NCBI GenBank assembly: GCA_000697475.1
Contig: JNEU01001031.1
Location: forward strand, 1-64,000
Length of the DNA: 64,000 bases
Direction of reading: 5' to 3'
DNA from: Lichtheimia corymbifera B2541
Taxonomy: Eukaryota; Mucoromycota; Mucoromycetes; Mucorales; Lichtheimiaceae
Part shown: positions 22,055 to 32,451 of the stretch, in pieces
Position numbering within the stretch: the first letter of the stretch is position 1
Layout: each line of letters starts with the position of its first letter
Notes under the pieces: generated by a model
What the model saw: only the letters and a program-made list of their open reading frames with translations
Databases searched by the model: none
What the model was told of the DNA's origin: nothing
Position numbers and translations under genes: made by a program

Positions 22055-24171
22055 TCATTCATTTGGCTTTTGATGGGTCTCTTCCTTATTTATTACAGCT
22101 ATTTTATCATGTGTTGCTGGTTCATCGGGTTTGTGTAATGAAGAAGGAATTCCTGCAGCAGCAGTAGCAACACCACCATTATTGTAAAGAAGCATTGCAT
22201 CTGGATGCTGTTGTTGTTGAACCATTCCTTTATCCATCATGGCATATTGTGGTAGAATGTCCTTGGGTGGTGGTGCCAATACCAGATCATCCTTTCCTTG
22301 AGGAGGCGTATTTCCATACCAAGTAGTCGGCTGATTCATGGCAGCATTTCTTTGTCTACGTCGGTACAGCAGAAAACCAGCGATTATAATCTGGGGGGGT
22401 AACAACAATGATGTCAGTCATCTCTTTGTATCCATCCTGCAGTTTCCTTACCCCAAGTATGACCAAGATGGCAATAACAATGCCTGCAATTCCTCCACCA
22501 CTTAACTTGTTGCCGCCACTACCGCCACCACCGCTGCCGCCACTTGGTCCATTCCCGCCAGTACCTCCACCTGATGATCCTTCCCATTCTCTGTTCTTGT
22601 AATCAAAGACGTAAAAATCATCAGTGGATGCACCATCAGCATTAACACCAAATAGAACAAAAAGACGATTGTCATTATGAAGTATAGCTACCAGTGATCC
22701 AAAAAAAAGAATAAAGACGCACGTGGTTAGATTTGCATTCTTCATGCAACACATTGGAACTTTCCCTTGTAGCACTCTTTACCTGAATGACCCCATCTCG
22801 GTCCAGCACCCATTGAAGGCGTGTTAATTTGTGTCCATTCATTGCTGTCAGTGTTATATACGTAGCAAAAGTCATCTACCGGCATTCGGCTACCAAATCG
22901 TCGACCGCCATACAATAGGATATCGTTTGTACCTGGAACTTGAAATGGTGATATATCAAGTTAGCTTATTGTACCATGCGAATCGCTCATTTCACATCGT
23001 GTCACACCCAAGTGTGCTTATTTTCAGCAACCTTTTTGGTAACACAAAACTTACTTGGAGTCGTAGTATGGAAATAACGGGAAGATGGGACGACCGATCC
23101 CGACGTTGTTCGCTTGCTCCAGCTTTGTGAGTTTGTATCAAATACCAAAATCTCGCTCATGGATACGTTTTTAAAACCACCATGGTCGTCATCCAATTCT
23201 CGGCTATCGGAATCACCATCAAGTCCACCAAAGTAATAAATTGTATGACCATCGGAACCGAGTGCTGCAGAATGGCCTGTTCTTCCGTGTGATCCACTAG
23301 GAAACGAAATCTGGCGAGTCGTCATTCTCTACACACACACGTGTAACATACATCCGTATTAAATATAGAACATGCTTCATTTCTGGATCATCACCCCTTG
23401 CATAATATCATCATCATCATACCTGGGATCTGTCAACGATACCCATATTTTCTGGCTCAGCCACGCCATCATCACCAACACTACATAGATATACCAACAT
23501 GTGAGCGATTAGTCATGTCATCATCATCATCATCTTGGCATTCCTACATTCTGCCACCCCATATCCATATGGTTCGGTTATTATCTAGAATTGCAGGCAT
23601 TTCGGACCTGAAGAAATTATAAGTATCATCACCAGCGATCATCCTGTTTACGATGTATCCTTACGTGAGATGTGATTGTTGTGGATAAGTATATAATGAA
23701 CGCCAATTTCCAGAGTTGGCGTAATAGATAATATTTTGACTGTTTGAATTTAACTGGCTTCCACTATTGGAACCCCATCCACCAACAATGATCATGCCTT
23801 GGCCATCAGGTAAAGGTGATACTGCAAATGCAGCATTGGCACCTAAGGCTCGTCCATGGTTGGTAACCTCTTGCCAATCATCCAACTGCTCGCCGCTATC
23901 GCTTAATCGAAGAGAATACATTGCGTTGGTCGTTGGCACTTTTTCATCCTCGTCGTCGTTGTTGCTACTAAATTGGGCGCCTCCATAACAATAGATGGTG
24001 TTTCCCATCAACAACGCGCATCCTATGGTTCAGATAGTGTTGGTAGGCAAGCATAATGGCAAATCAAAAAGCTTTACCTTGAGCTGAAAGAGGGGTGGAG
24101 GGTCGAGCACCATGTGCCAGATGGGATATGCATGATAATATAAATGATAAAAGTACAGGGTGATGTTTCAT
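22055..24171 (-). CDS. Kelch-repeat type I membrane protein (copy A)
   Basis: Eight exons in phase (24078-24171, 23665-24022, 23548-23607, 23423-23480, 23055-23328, 22783-22938, 22452-22687, 22055-22390), about 523 residues. Predicted layout: signal peptide at residues 1-21 (hydrophobic LLSFILSCISHLAHG), a kelch beta-propeller with repeated YxxGG blades (IYCYGG, IWIWGG, IYYFGG, LLYGGRR, LFVLFG), a Gly/Ser-rich stalk (GGSGGGGSGG), one transmembrane helix at about 396-420 (IAGIVIAILVILG...FLLYRRR), and a cytoplasmic tail of about 105 residues with polar Q-rich stretches. Fungal kelch proteins of this kind are cell-surface or tip-associated; the specific role is unknown. An intron lies inside the TM helix coding sequence. 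A tandem paralogue follows at 25614-27253. Confidence 0.82.
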
Positions 24172-25613
24172 GTATGTAGTAAGGTGGGAAAAGGGAAAGA
24201 AAGAGTGAGCAACAACCTCCCCTACAAAGTCTACTACAATATTCTTTTTGTGATGTGACGAAAGGGGTAAAGTCGGATTTAAGTTGTGAGGAGGTACAAA
24301 GACAGGGTGTATGAATGCGTATGTGTGCTATGTATGCCGCCACCGACGACGCCGCCACCGCCATCACACCCACCAAGGGCATTCTGCTGCTGCACGTAAC
24401 CCCTAGATTGTGGAATTAGAGTTATCACTTGCTTCCCACCAATGCCGATTTGACCAGCCACCCATGTGGATAAAAAGTACCTGGTATCAAAGGCTTTAAC
24501 ACGCTTCTTGTAAACATGGTCTCGGGCTACACAACCGATTTACCGACCAAACGTTCGAAGAAGCCACCATCATCGCCGTCAACAGCCTTCTAGACTGCTG
24601 ACTATAATTACAACGTGTCACACCCTTTTATATTTTTTATCCTAATCCATACGTGTACATACTTTGTTTGTGTTCACGATATTACGATCTTCATCACAAT
24701 TGACGCATTGGGCATTTCATAGCTGTCAAAATTGCCTACAACATGTCAAGTGACATGTAAACGCAAGGAGGGTTCATAACCGACCATCATAAAGACAGTA
24801 GAAGGATCATTTATTGTACTGCAGAATTCGAATTGCATTTCAGAATCATAAGCTCTTAATGGTCCTGTAGTGTAATGGCGTGAACCAAATCCTTCCTTCA
24901 TGCATGCGTCTTCTTCTTATGCTATGTGCACATATACAATGTGGTATGAGCGACCATTCATCCACAAGTAATTGCCGTCCGAAAGTATACCAGGTCTCAT
25001 GCAATTATAGCCAAGATGTAATATATGAGCGATGTGCTCCGCTATATCACTCAGCGGCACAAAACTTTGCCCACTTTTGCCCATATCTACTGTATTACGA
25101 CCAGCCATTACGTAACATTCGCCGCCTTTCATATTCAAAGTACATAGATCATTGATTTGGGATCCAATTGCACTGATTTCAAAATAGGATGATGCCAGGT
25201 TTCCTTAGAATAATGCACCCGAGTGATTGTGTTACAAATGTTAAAGAAATCCCGGTTTTGCACCACCGGTTTTGAACGCACCATCATTTATTGAAGCCCA
25301 GATGTGCGCGCACTCTCACATCAACGTTGCCATAGACATAACTTCTTGATCGTCATTGGAGTGGCATGCATATAAAGGCTGCCAAAAGTAGTACGAAATG
25401 CTTGGAGCACGTAGGGCTGGATGTTCTATTTCACGAGTGCACAATCGCCACGCTGTAGTGTCGTCTCCATTGTTTCCTTCACCATCGAGCGCAGCATTAT
25501 TATCCTCATCAACAACTAACGCATCGGATACTCTAATGTCGTTTTGATTGTCATGTACAGTATCATTATCGATCATGTGCTCCTTTCTTGTAGGTATGTA
25601 AAATTCATGCATT
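24172..25613. other. Spacer between the two kelch genes
   Basis: No supportable gene in about 24172-25315. A minus-strand frame (24917-25138) contains the peptide-like block GRNTVDMGKSG but lacks a start and family match. 25316-25624 on the minus strand is a 102-codon open frame directly behind the kelch copy B stop, in a different frame, beginning KMHEFYIPTRKEH; it could be the lost cytoplasmic tail of copy B (see findings). Confidence 0.35.
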
Positions 25614-27253
25614 TTATATAACAAGTAAAAGCACTACTATAACAATGACGCCCACCATCCCACTTTGTATTATCCTTGCACCTCCTGATTTACTACAGCA
25701 ATGCGTGTTCATTCCACCGACACCCTTTTCCCATTGTTTCTTGTTGACGTCGAGGACATAAAAGTCATTGGTGGCGACACCATCACGATTAACCCCAAAG
25801 AGGATGAATAGCCGATTGTTCTCGTAAAGCACCGCTATCAAAGTTGGGTTGCACAAGAGTACAATGATAGTAATTTTAGCTGCTATGATGATTCCTGCTG
25901 AGCAAGAACAGATCACGTACCTGAATGGCCCCAACGTGGCCCGGCGCCGGCAGATGCTGGTAGATCAACTTTTGTCCACTCATTACTCTCTGTGTCATAC
26001 ATGTAACAGAAATCGTCAACTGGATCTTTGGTGCCAAATCGCCTTCCGCCATAAAGCAGGATTTTGTTCGTGCCAGGGACTATCACAACGAGGAGGATGT
26101 TGGCATGCGTTGTACTGAGTTAAAGTGAAATATCTAACAACTTACTTTGTGTTGTTGTATGTAAATAGCGGGGAGATGGGGTGATAGAGCCATTATTTGT
26201 GCGTTTCATCCATGTCAGGTTGTGAATGTCGAATACAAGGATTTCATCCATGGAAATGTCGTTAAATCCAAAATAGCTATTATCCAGTGGGCGTTGCACC
26301 GATGTGCCTTTCAATCCACCAAAGTAGTAAATTGTGTGTCCGTCAGCACCCAAAGCGGCCGAATGACCTCTTCTCCCATACAAGTCTGCAGGAAAAACGG
26401 TTTCCCTGGTACTCATTTCCTAACATGGTTCCATACGTTATCAGCATGCACTCTCCATGAACCACCACCATTGTCAAAAGACGCACCTGATCCTTGTCAA
26501 TAACAACCACTGTCTCTGGCTCTGCAACTTGATCTTGGTCATGGCTATGGCACATTAGTTCAACATTGCTTTATCATCGTATGGGCAGTACTGCTACTTA
26601 CGACTTGCCACCCCATATCCATACAGTTTGATTGTTGTCAAGGACCGCTGGGACTTCAACACTTTCACGACCACCCCACAACTTATTAGCTATTGTTGTA
26701 TGCGATCATCATCATCATCATCATCATCAAGCAAGGACTCACGTGTATCTTGATTGCGGTTTCGAACGCAAAGTACGCCAGGATCCAGCATCCGCGTTGT
26801 AAAAGAGCACCGTTCCAAAATCTCTGACACCATTAGCACCATCACCACCATAGGTCAGCATACCAGGGCTTCCATCGGGCTGTGGTGATACAGCAAAGGC
26901 TGCATTGGCAGGCAGAGGCTTACGTTCCTTGTCATAATAGTCGACTACCATCCAGTCATCCAATTGCTCGTTCCCGGTCACATTCATACTATAGAGCCCA
27001 TTCGTTTTATCCATATAATGTTTGTCACTTGGAAACTTGGCACCAGCATAGCAATAAATGGTATCTGGATTAGATAAAACGCATCCTAGTATAATTGGAA
27101 AATGAGAACACCATTGGTCATTATGTATTGGGGGATCAGACCTTGAAGTGTGGTGGGTGAGGAGGGTCGAACAGCAACAACCGGATCAATTATGATGGAA
27201 GAAAAAAGGGAAATAGACAATGACGCTATTGCAAGTATAGAATGATGCTTCAT
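25614..27253 (-). CDS. Kelch-repeat membrane protein (copy B), tail-less
   Basis: Seven exons in phase: 27142-27253, 26743-27085, 26602-26661, 26487-26544, 26146-26419, 25921-26079, 25614-25834; about 408 residues. It is a paralogue of copy A: both begin MKHH plus a hydrophobic signal peptide, share the blades IYCYxG, VWIWGG, IYYFGG and LLYGGRRFG, and all six introns fall at the same positions and phases (1, 2, 2, 0, 1, 1). The Gly-rich stalk is replaced by a Cys-containing NTHCCSKSGG segment. The predicted TM helix (MVGVIVIVVLLLVI) is followed at once by a stop, whereas copy A continues through an intron into a tail. Either it is a genuine short form anchored by its C-terminal helix, or the tail was lost by frameshift. 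Start ATG 27253 matches the copy A start. Confidence 0.75.
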
Positions 27254-27794
27254 TGGAAAGGACAGAATAGCAGAAAAACCTTGCTTACTTTACAATTCTC
27301 AGAACACAATAATGTATGTGGTACCTGAAGAAGCTTAGCATTGAGGTCCGTGGTTTTGTACTCATGTGATGGGAAAATGATACATAACAATGCAGGGCAT
27401 TATTCATCCCATGGTATCACAATTTGAAGTTTAAACAACATGCTACATTCTTGATCTCTTATAATAAGAGCTTTCCATACATCATCATAAGATGATCATC
27501 GTACATCTCATGATTGAACCTGATCCTTTATATAGTACTAGTTATGGTGTAAACAACAGCAAAAGTGTATAGCTACATGTCATTGTGTATGCATGTCCCA
27601 TGTATTTGAGTATTGAATGTCTATATCTTTATTCAGGTACAATTTGTGGGTCTCTCATGCGGAATTCTAAAAGTGAGATTGCGGGCCCGCAACACAAGGA
27701 GAGTAGGAATGGGGGAGGACAAGTGGGTGAGCGCACTTAGTGGTGGCAGAGCTGGGCACCAGAAGCAATCCTCCCTTCATTTTCCTAGACGACA
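27254..27794. other. Divergent intergenic region, kelch copy B / eS28
   Basis: Nothing recognised apart from the expected promoters of two divergently transcribed genes. Confidence 0.35.
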
Positions 27795-28095
27795 ATGGTA
27801 AATTCAGCGGTTGCCATGGATAAATGGATGGATGGATGAATGAATGGATGGATCCGATTGACGCATGGATGGATTGGATGATTGAATTTAGGATGCTCAA
27901 AAGACCCCTGTGAAGCTCGCCCGTGTCATTAAAGTCCTTGGCCGTACCGGCTCTCGTGGTGGCGTTACCCAAGTGCGTGTTGAATTCATGGATGACACCC
28001 ATCGCAGCATCATTCGTAATGTCAAGGGTCCTGTGCGTGAAAACGATATCCTTTGCTTGCTCGAATCCGAACGTGAAGCTCGTCGTCTTCGTTAA
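27795..28095 (+). CDS. RPS28: 40S ribosomal protein eS28 (RPS28)
   Basis: Small-subunit ribosomal protein, 68 residues, full family length. The first coding exon is just the ATG (27795-27797); the intron (27798-27891) begins immediately after it, and the second exon 27892-28095 starts GAT GCT CAA. Family-diagnostic blocks [24 protein letters not shown] and [12 protein letters not shown] are intact to the C-terminus. The intron contains imperfect GGAT/GAAT tetranucleotide repeats (about 27818-27852). Stop is 150 bp from the stop of the convergent MRI1-like gene. Confidence 0.95.
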
Positions 28096-28245
28096 AACAT
28101 ATCAACCAACAGAAATAATAAACGGGGCCTGCAACCACCACAACTCCCTAATTCGACCCAAAACCAGCATAAAAACATAGGATGATATATGCATCTACAT
28201 GTACACGATTTATTATGGATGATGATGGGAGAGCCAGAGATATAT

Positions 28246-29476
28246 CTATGCAAGGAAAGCAGCAAGGTCAAACTCAGTATGACCAGGTTGTTTGACAGCG
28301 ACTCCTTTTTCAGTGACAATAGCCGAGATCAATTCACTTGGAGTGACATCAAAGCTTGGATTCCAGACTTGAATGCTTTCAGCAGCCGTGCGCACAGTTG
28401 CACTTGATTTATCATCCAAAACACCCGTTGTGGTCACTAACTCCTTGGCAGGACGTTCCTCAATCACAATCTCCTTGCCACTCGCCATGGAAAGGTCAAT
28501 AGAAGTAGAAGGAGCTGCTACCACGAAAAGGATACCATGATGCTTGGCAGTGATAGCGAGTTGATATGTGCCAATCTTGTTAGCAGTGTCACCATTGGCT
28601 GCCACACGATCAGCACCAACAATGATAGCTTGCACACTTGGGTTAAGACGTAAAAGAGCGGATGCCATGGAATCACACACCAAAGTAGCAGGGATGGATT
28701 CATATACGAGCTCATAAGCTGTGAGGCGTGAACCTTGGTTGTAAGGACGAGTTTCAGTGCAGAAAGCATGCTTGAGATTGCCATTGTGATGTAGGTCACG
28801 AATAATACCGAGAGCTGTTCCCCATCCTGCAGTAGCCAATGAACTAGTGTGTGTGTGAATACTTTTGTGATAGAGAGAGAGATTGGATTGGATATGGACT
28901 TACCCAGTGTTGCAGTGGGTTAATACACTAATGTTGCTCTTATCCTTGACATGATCCACGATATATTCAGCACCATATTTGCCAATGTTTTTGTTATCTT
29001 GTACGTCATCCACTAGCATCTTCTCGGCAGCTGCAATATAGGCATCCACAACAGCATTGGGTTCGGTAGCGTCACGTGCAACAGTGTTCACCAATTGATC
29101 CAACTTGGCAGCAGCATCGAACAAGTTGACAGCTGTAGGTCGAGATGTTTTCAAGTATTCAAGAGACTCGTGCAAGAAGCGAACAGCATCATCCACCGTT
29201 TTGAACTCGTTCTTGGAACGACGAGCGTTGACGTCGACAGCAAGTGATAATGCGGCCACAATGGCAATAGCAGGAGCACCACGGGTCTTCATGGTCTTGA
29301 TGGCGGCATGACCATCTTGGACATTGATAACAGGCTCAAAGATAGTGTCGTGTGGAAGAGCCAACTGATTCAAGATTTGCAAATTGCCGCTTGTGTACTT
29401 GATCGCCTCAAGTGTTTTCGACACTGCAGGTAATATGAGGATACCATTGCGATAAGTGTATGATATGATACTCACT
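28246..29476 (-). CDS. MRI1: Methylthioribose-1-phosphate isomerase
   Basis: Converts 5-methylthioribose-1-phosphate to the ribulose form in methionine salvage. About 372 residues, normal length. The body is in 28904-29423 and 28246-28843. Evidence for the family: [13 protein letters not shown] at the N-terminus, [10 protein letters not shown], the catalytic-cysteine motif [17 protein letters not shown], and the catalytic-aspartate motif [18 protein letters not shown]. The N-terminus requires a first exon that ends in A at 29476: the intron 29424-29475 (GTGAGT...CTGCAG, 52 bp) then joins A to TG, creating ATG TCG AAA ([10 protein letters not shown]), exactly where family members start. Without it the frame only opens through intron sequence from a non-ATG codon. 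The A-end exon is therefore otherwise 5' UTR, whose 5' limit I cannot see. Confidence 0.88.
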
Positions 29477-30173
29477 GGTTATGTATATATGTAGGTGGAG
29501 AAAATGATGTACCTAGGATCAACCGACACAAAAATTGGGTTGCCTTGACAGGTTGACACAGCATCCATCACCCAACCAACCAGATCTTTTCATCTCCATT
29601 CTACCTAATACAATGTTTTTTTATTGATAAAAGAAAGAATTCCCCATAAAGAGTCTAATGTAGGAAAAAGGGATGGGTGTTTATTCGGGTGGAACATTAT
29701 CCACATGGTGTGGGGGAGTTGTGATGGCAACAAGAGCAGTAACGGAGAAAAACGGGCATTCAAGAGACTATGGATGCACCCCGAGATCAAAAGCAAAGAG
29801 ATGATTACCACAAAAGGGGATAGAATGGAACACTTTATCAAATCGTAAATACACAAGCATAAAAGAGGAGAGAGAGATGATATGAGTACAGGTAGTAGTA
29901 ATAATGATGGTGATGATATATTGTATGAATGGTCAAGATGATATAAAGGAGAAAGGACGTGCACACTATATGAACACGCGTGGAATAAAGTGGTAGTAGT
30001 AGTGGTGGGTGGATGGGTTGGGTATATCAGTCGATAGGTACAGCGGGCTTGTCATAGGGTGAAGTCGGAAACATCGGATGGGGGTGTACCAAGCCGCGAT
30101 AAAAAAAATACTCTACTTTCCCCAACCGTTTCCCGTTGATTTTCCAGCTTTCCTTTTTCTCACTTTTCTCAAC
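29477..30173. other. Divergent intergenic region, MRI1 / E2
   Basis: No gene. Upstream of the E2 gene an in-frame ATG at 30078 could lengthen that protein, but the reading there is unlike a mitochondrial presequence. Confidence 0.4.
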
Positions 30174-32242
30174 ATGTCCTCTGCTGCTGCTGCCACCAGA
30201 CGCCACCTCTTGAGAGCCTCCTCTGGCCTTCGCTCAACTGCTCGCATCTCCTCCTCGCGTGTCGCTCCTCTCTTGGCTCGTAACGCTCCATCGGGTGCAC
30301 GCGCTTTCTCTGCCACTGGGTAATATAAACCCTTACATTCCAAATGTCACCCATCCATCTCATACCATCTCTCTCATTTCAACTAGCAACACAAAGTTCA
30401 TTGCTCTCCGTGCTCTTGTGAACCCTGCTTCTCCTGCCAATGTCAAGTTCTACAGCTCAAAGTGTAAGTAGGGTGGGGGTCTAGTGTGTGTGTATGTATT
30501 TTGGCGTATTCCCGATATTGATGTATTTTCCATCCAGCTTTCCCCGAGCACAATGTGATTGCTATGCCTGCTTTGTCGCCCACGTAAGTAATCTCTTTAT
30601 CTCTCTCGCTTTTATTGTCATGGATGATGATTGACCGGGGTATTTGTTATAGTATGACCCAAGGTGGTATTGGTACTTGGCAAAAGGCTGTTGGTGATGA
30701 GGTCGTTCCCGGTGATGTCCTCGTCGAGATTGAGACTGACAAGGCTCAAATGGACTTTGAGTGTCAAGAAGAAGGTTATATCGCCAAGATTCTCGCTGAC
30801 ACTGGTTCCAAGGACTGGCCTGTTGGCAAGGTATGTTTGGATAAATACACACACTCAATGGATCAACGAAATACTCACTTTATACTACTCTCAATTAGCC
30901 CATCTGTGTTCTTGTAGAGAACAAGGATGACGTTGGTGCCTTTGAAAGCTTCACTTTGGAGGATGCTGGTGGTGCCGCTGCTGCTCCTGCTGCTCCTGCT
31001 GCTGAAGAAAAGCCTGCTGAAGCTCCCAAGGCTGAAGAACCCGCTAGCAAGCCTGCTGCTCCTGCTGCCTCTGCTGACAGTGGTGGTATGTATTCATTCA
31101 CACTCATACTATATATATCCATTCGCTAATAGAAGTTATGATATAGATCGTGTCAAGGCTAGTCCTCTTGCCAGAGTAAGTGTTTATGATTATTCTCAAC
31201 ATAGGATGTATATATATTGATCCACGTGTCATTTGTTATAGAAAACTGCCAACGAGCGTAACATTGACATTTCCCTTGTTCAAGGCACCGGTCCTGGTGG
31301 CAGAATCATCAAGGAAGATGTTGACAACTACAAGGCTGGTAAGTGATTTTGTGTGTGTGTGTGTGTGTGCCCATGTAGAACAGAATACTCATCATGTTGT
31401 CAAATAGCTCCCGCTGCTGCTGCTGCTACTACCACTGCTGCCACCCCCGCAGCTTACGCTCCCCAATCTGCTACTGGTGATGCCTTCACTGATATTCCTA
31501 CCACCAACATGCGCCGCATCATTGGTAGCCGTTTGACCGAATCCAAGCAGACTGTTCCCCACTACTATGTCACCGTTGAGGTTGATATGGATAAGATCAG
31601 CAAGCTTCGTGAGGTGCTTAACAAGTCTTCTGAGGGCAAGTACAAGCTTTCTGTCAATGACTTTATCGTCAAGGCCTCTGCTCTTTCCTTGAAGAAGGTT
31701 CCCGAAGTCAACGCTGCTTGGCAAGGTGATTTCATCAGACAGTAAGTAATCATGGGTGGTGCGGGAATAAGGAAAAACGCAGATATTAATCATGGATGGT
31801 TTTGTGCAGGTACAACAATGCTGATATCTCCATTGCTGTCGCCACCCCCACTGGTTTGATCACTCCTATTGTCACCAACGCTGAATCTCGTGGTCTTTCT
31901 GATATCTCCAACACTGTCAAGGACATGGCTACTCGTGCTCGTGATGGTAAACTTGCTCCTCACGAATACCAAGGTGGTTCCTTCAGCATTTCCAACCTTG
32001 GCATGTTTGGCGTCAAGCACTTCACCGCCATCATCAACCCCCCTCAATCTTGTATCCTTGCTATCGGTGGCACTCAACAAAAGATTGTTCCCGATGAGAC
32101 CAAGGAGAACGGCTTCGCTGTTCGCAACGTTATGGAAGTCACTCTTTCCAGCGACCACCGTGTCGTTGATGGCGCCGTTGCCGCTACCTGGTTGAAGGCT
32201 TTCAAGGGATACATGGAGAACCCTCTCAAGATGTTGCTGTAA
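30174..32242 (+). CDS. LAT1: Dihydrolipoamide acetyltransferase, pyruvate dehydrogenase E2
   Basis: Mitochondrial-matrix E2 core that transfers acetyl from lipoamide to CoA. Nine exons in phase (30174-30319, 30387-30463, 30538-30583, 30653-30830, 30899-31085, 31147-31175, 31242-31338, 31408-31741, 31810-32242), about 508 residues. Residues 1-45 form an Arg/Ser/Ala-rich presequence. One lipoyl domain has Lys120 in [12 protein letters not shown]. An Ala/Pro linker follows, then a peripheral-subunit-binding domain ([16 protein letters not shown]...[13 protein letters not shown]) and the catalytic domain ending DHRVVDG with His481 and Asp485. PSBD sequence spans a 29-nt exon. ATG 30174 was preferred to the in-frame upstream ATG 30078 because the peptide after it is a canonical presequence. 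Confidence 0.95.
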
Positions 32243-32451
32243 ATAACACATTCCTAAACTTTTCCAATATTCGCTCTCTCCGTAACTCTGTCCCTTCCTA
32301 CTTTCACCAATCCTTCTTTTTCTCTTTTTAGTTGTAAGCATGCCTAGAAAAATATAAAAAGCCTTCTCTTTGGCTTAAGCATTAACCAAAATGTTCCATC
32401 GACTCTTTAATTCTTATTTGACAACATTTGAAGGGAGATACAAAGTATGGT

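Noticed and set aside
30078..30173. Upstream in-frame ATG extending pyruvate dehydrogenase E2 by 32 residues
   Set aside because: The extension is hydrophobic and lies before a canonical mitochondrial presequence start; more likely leader.
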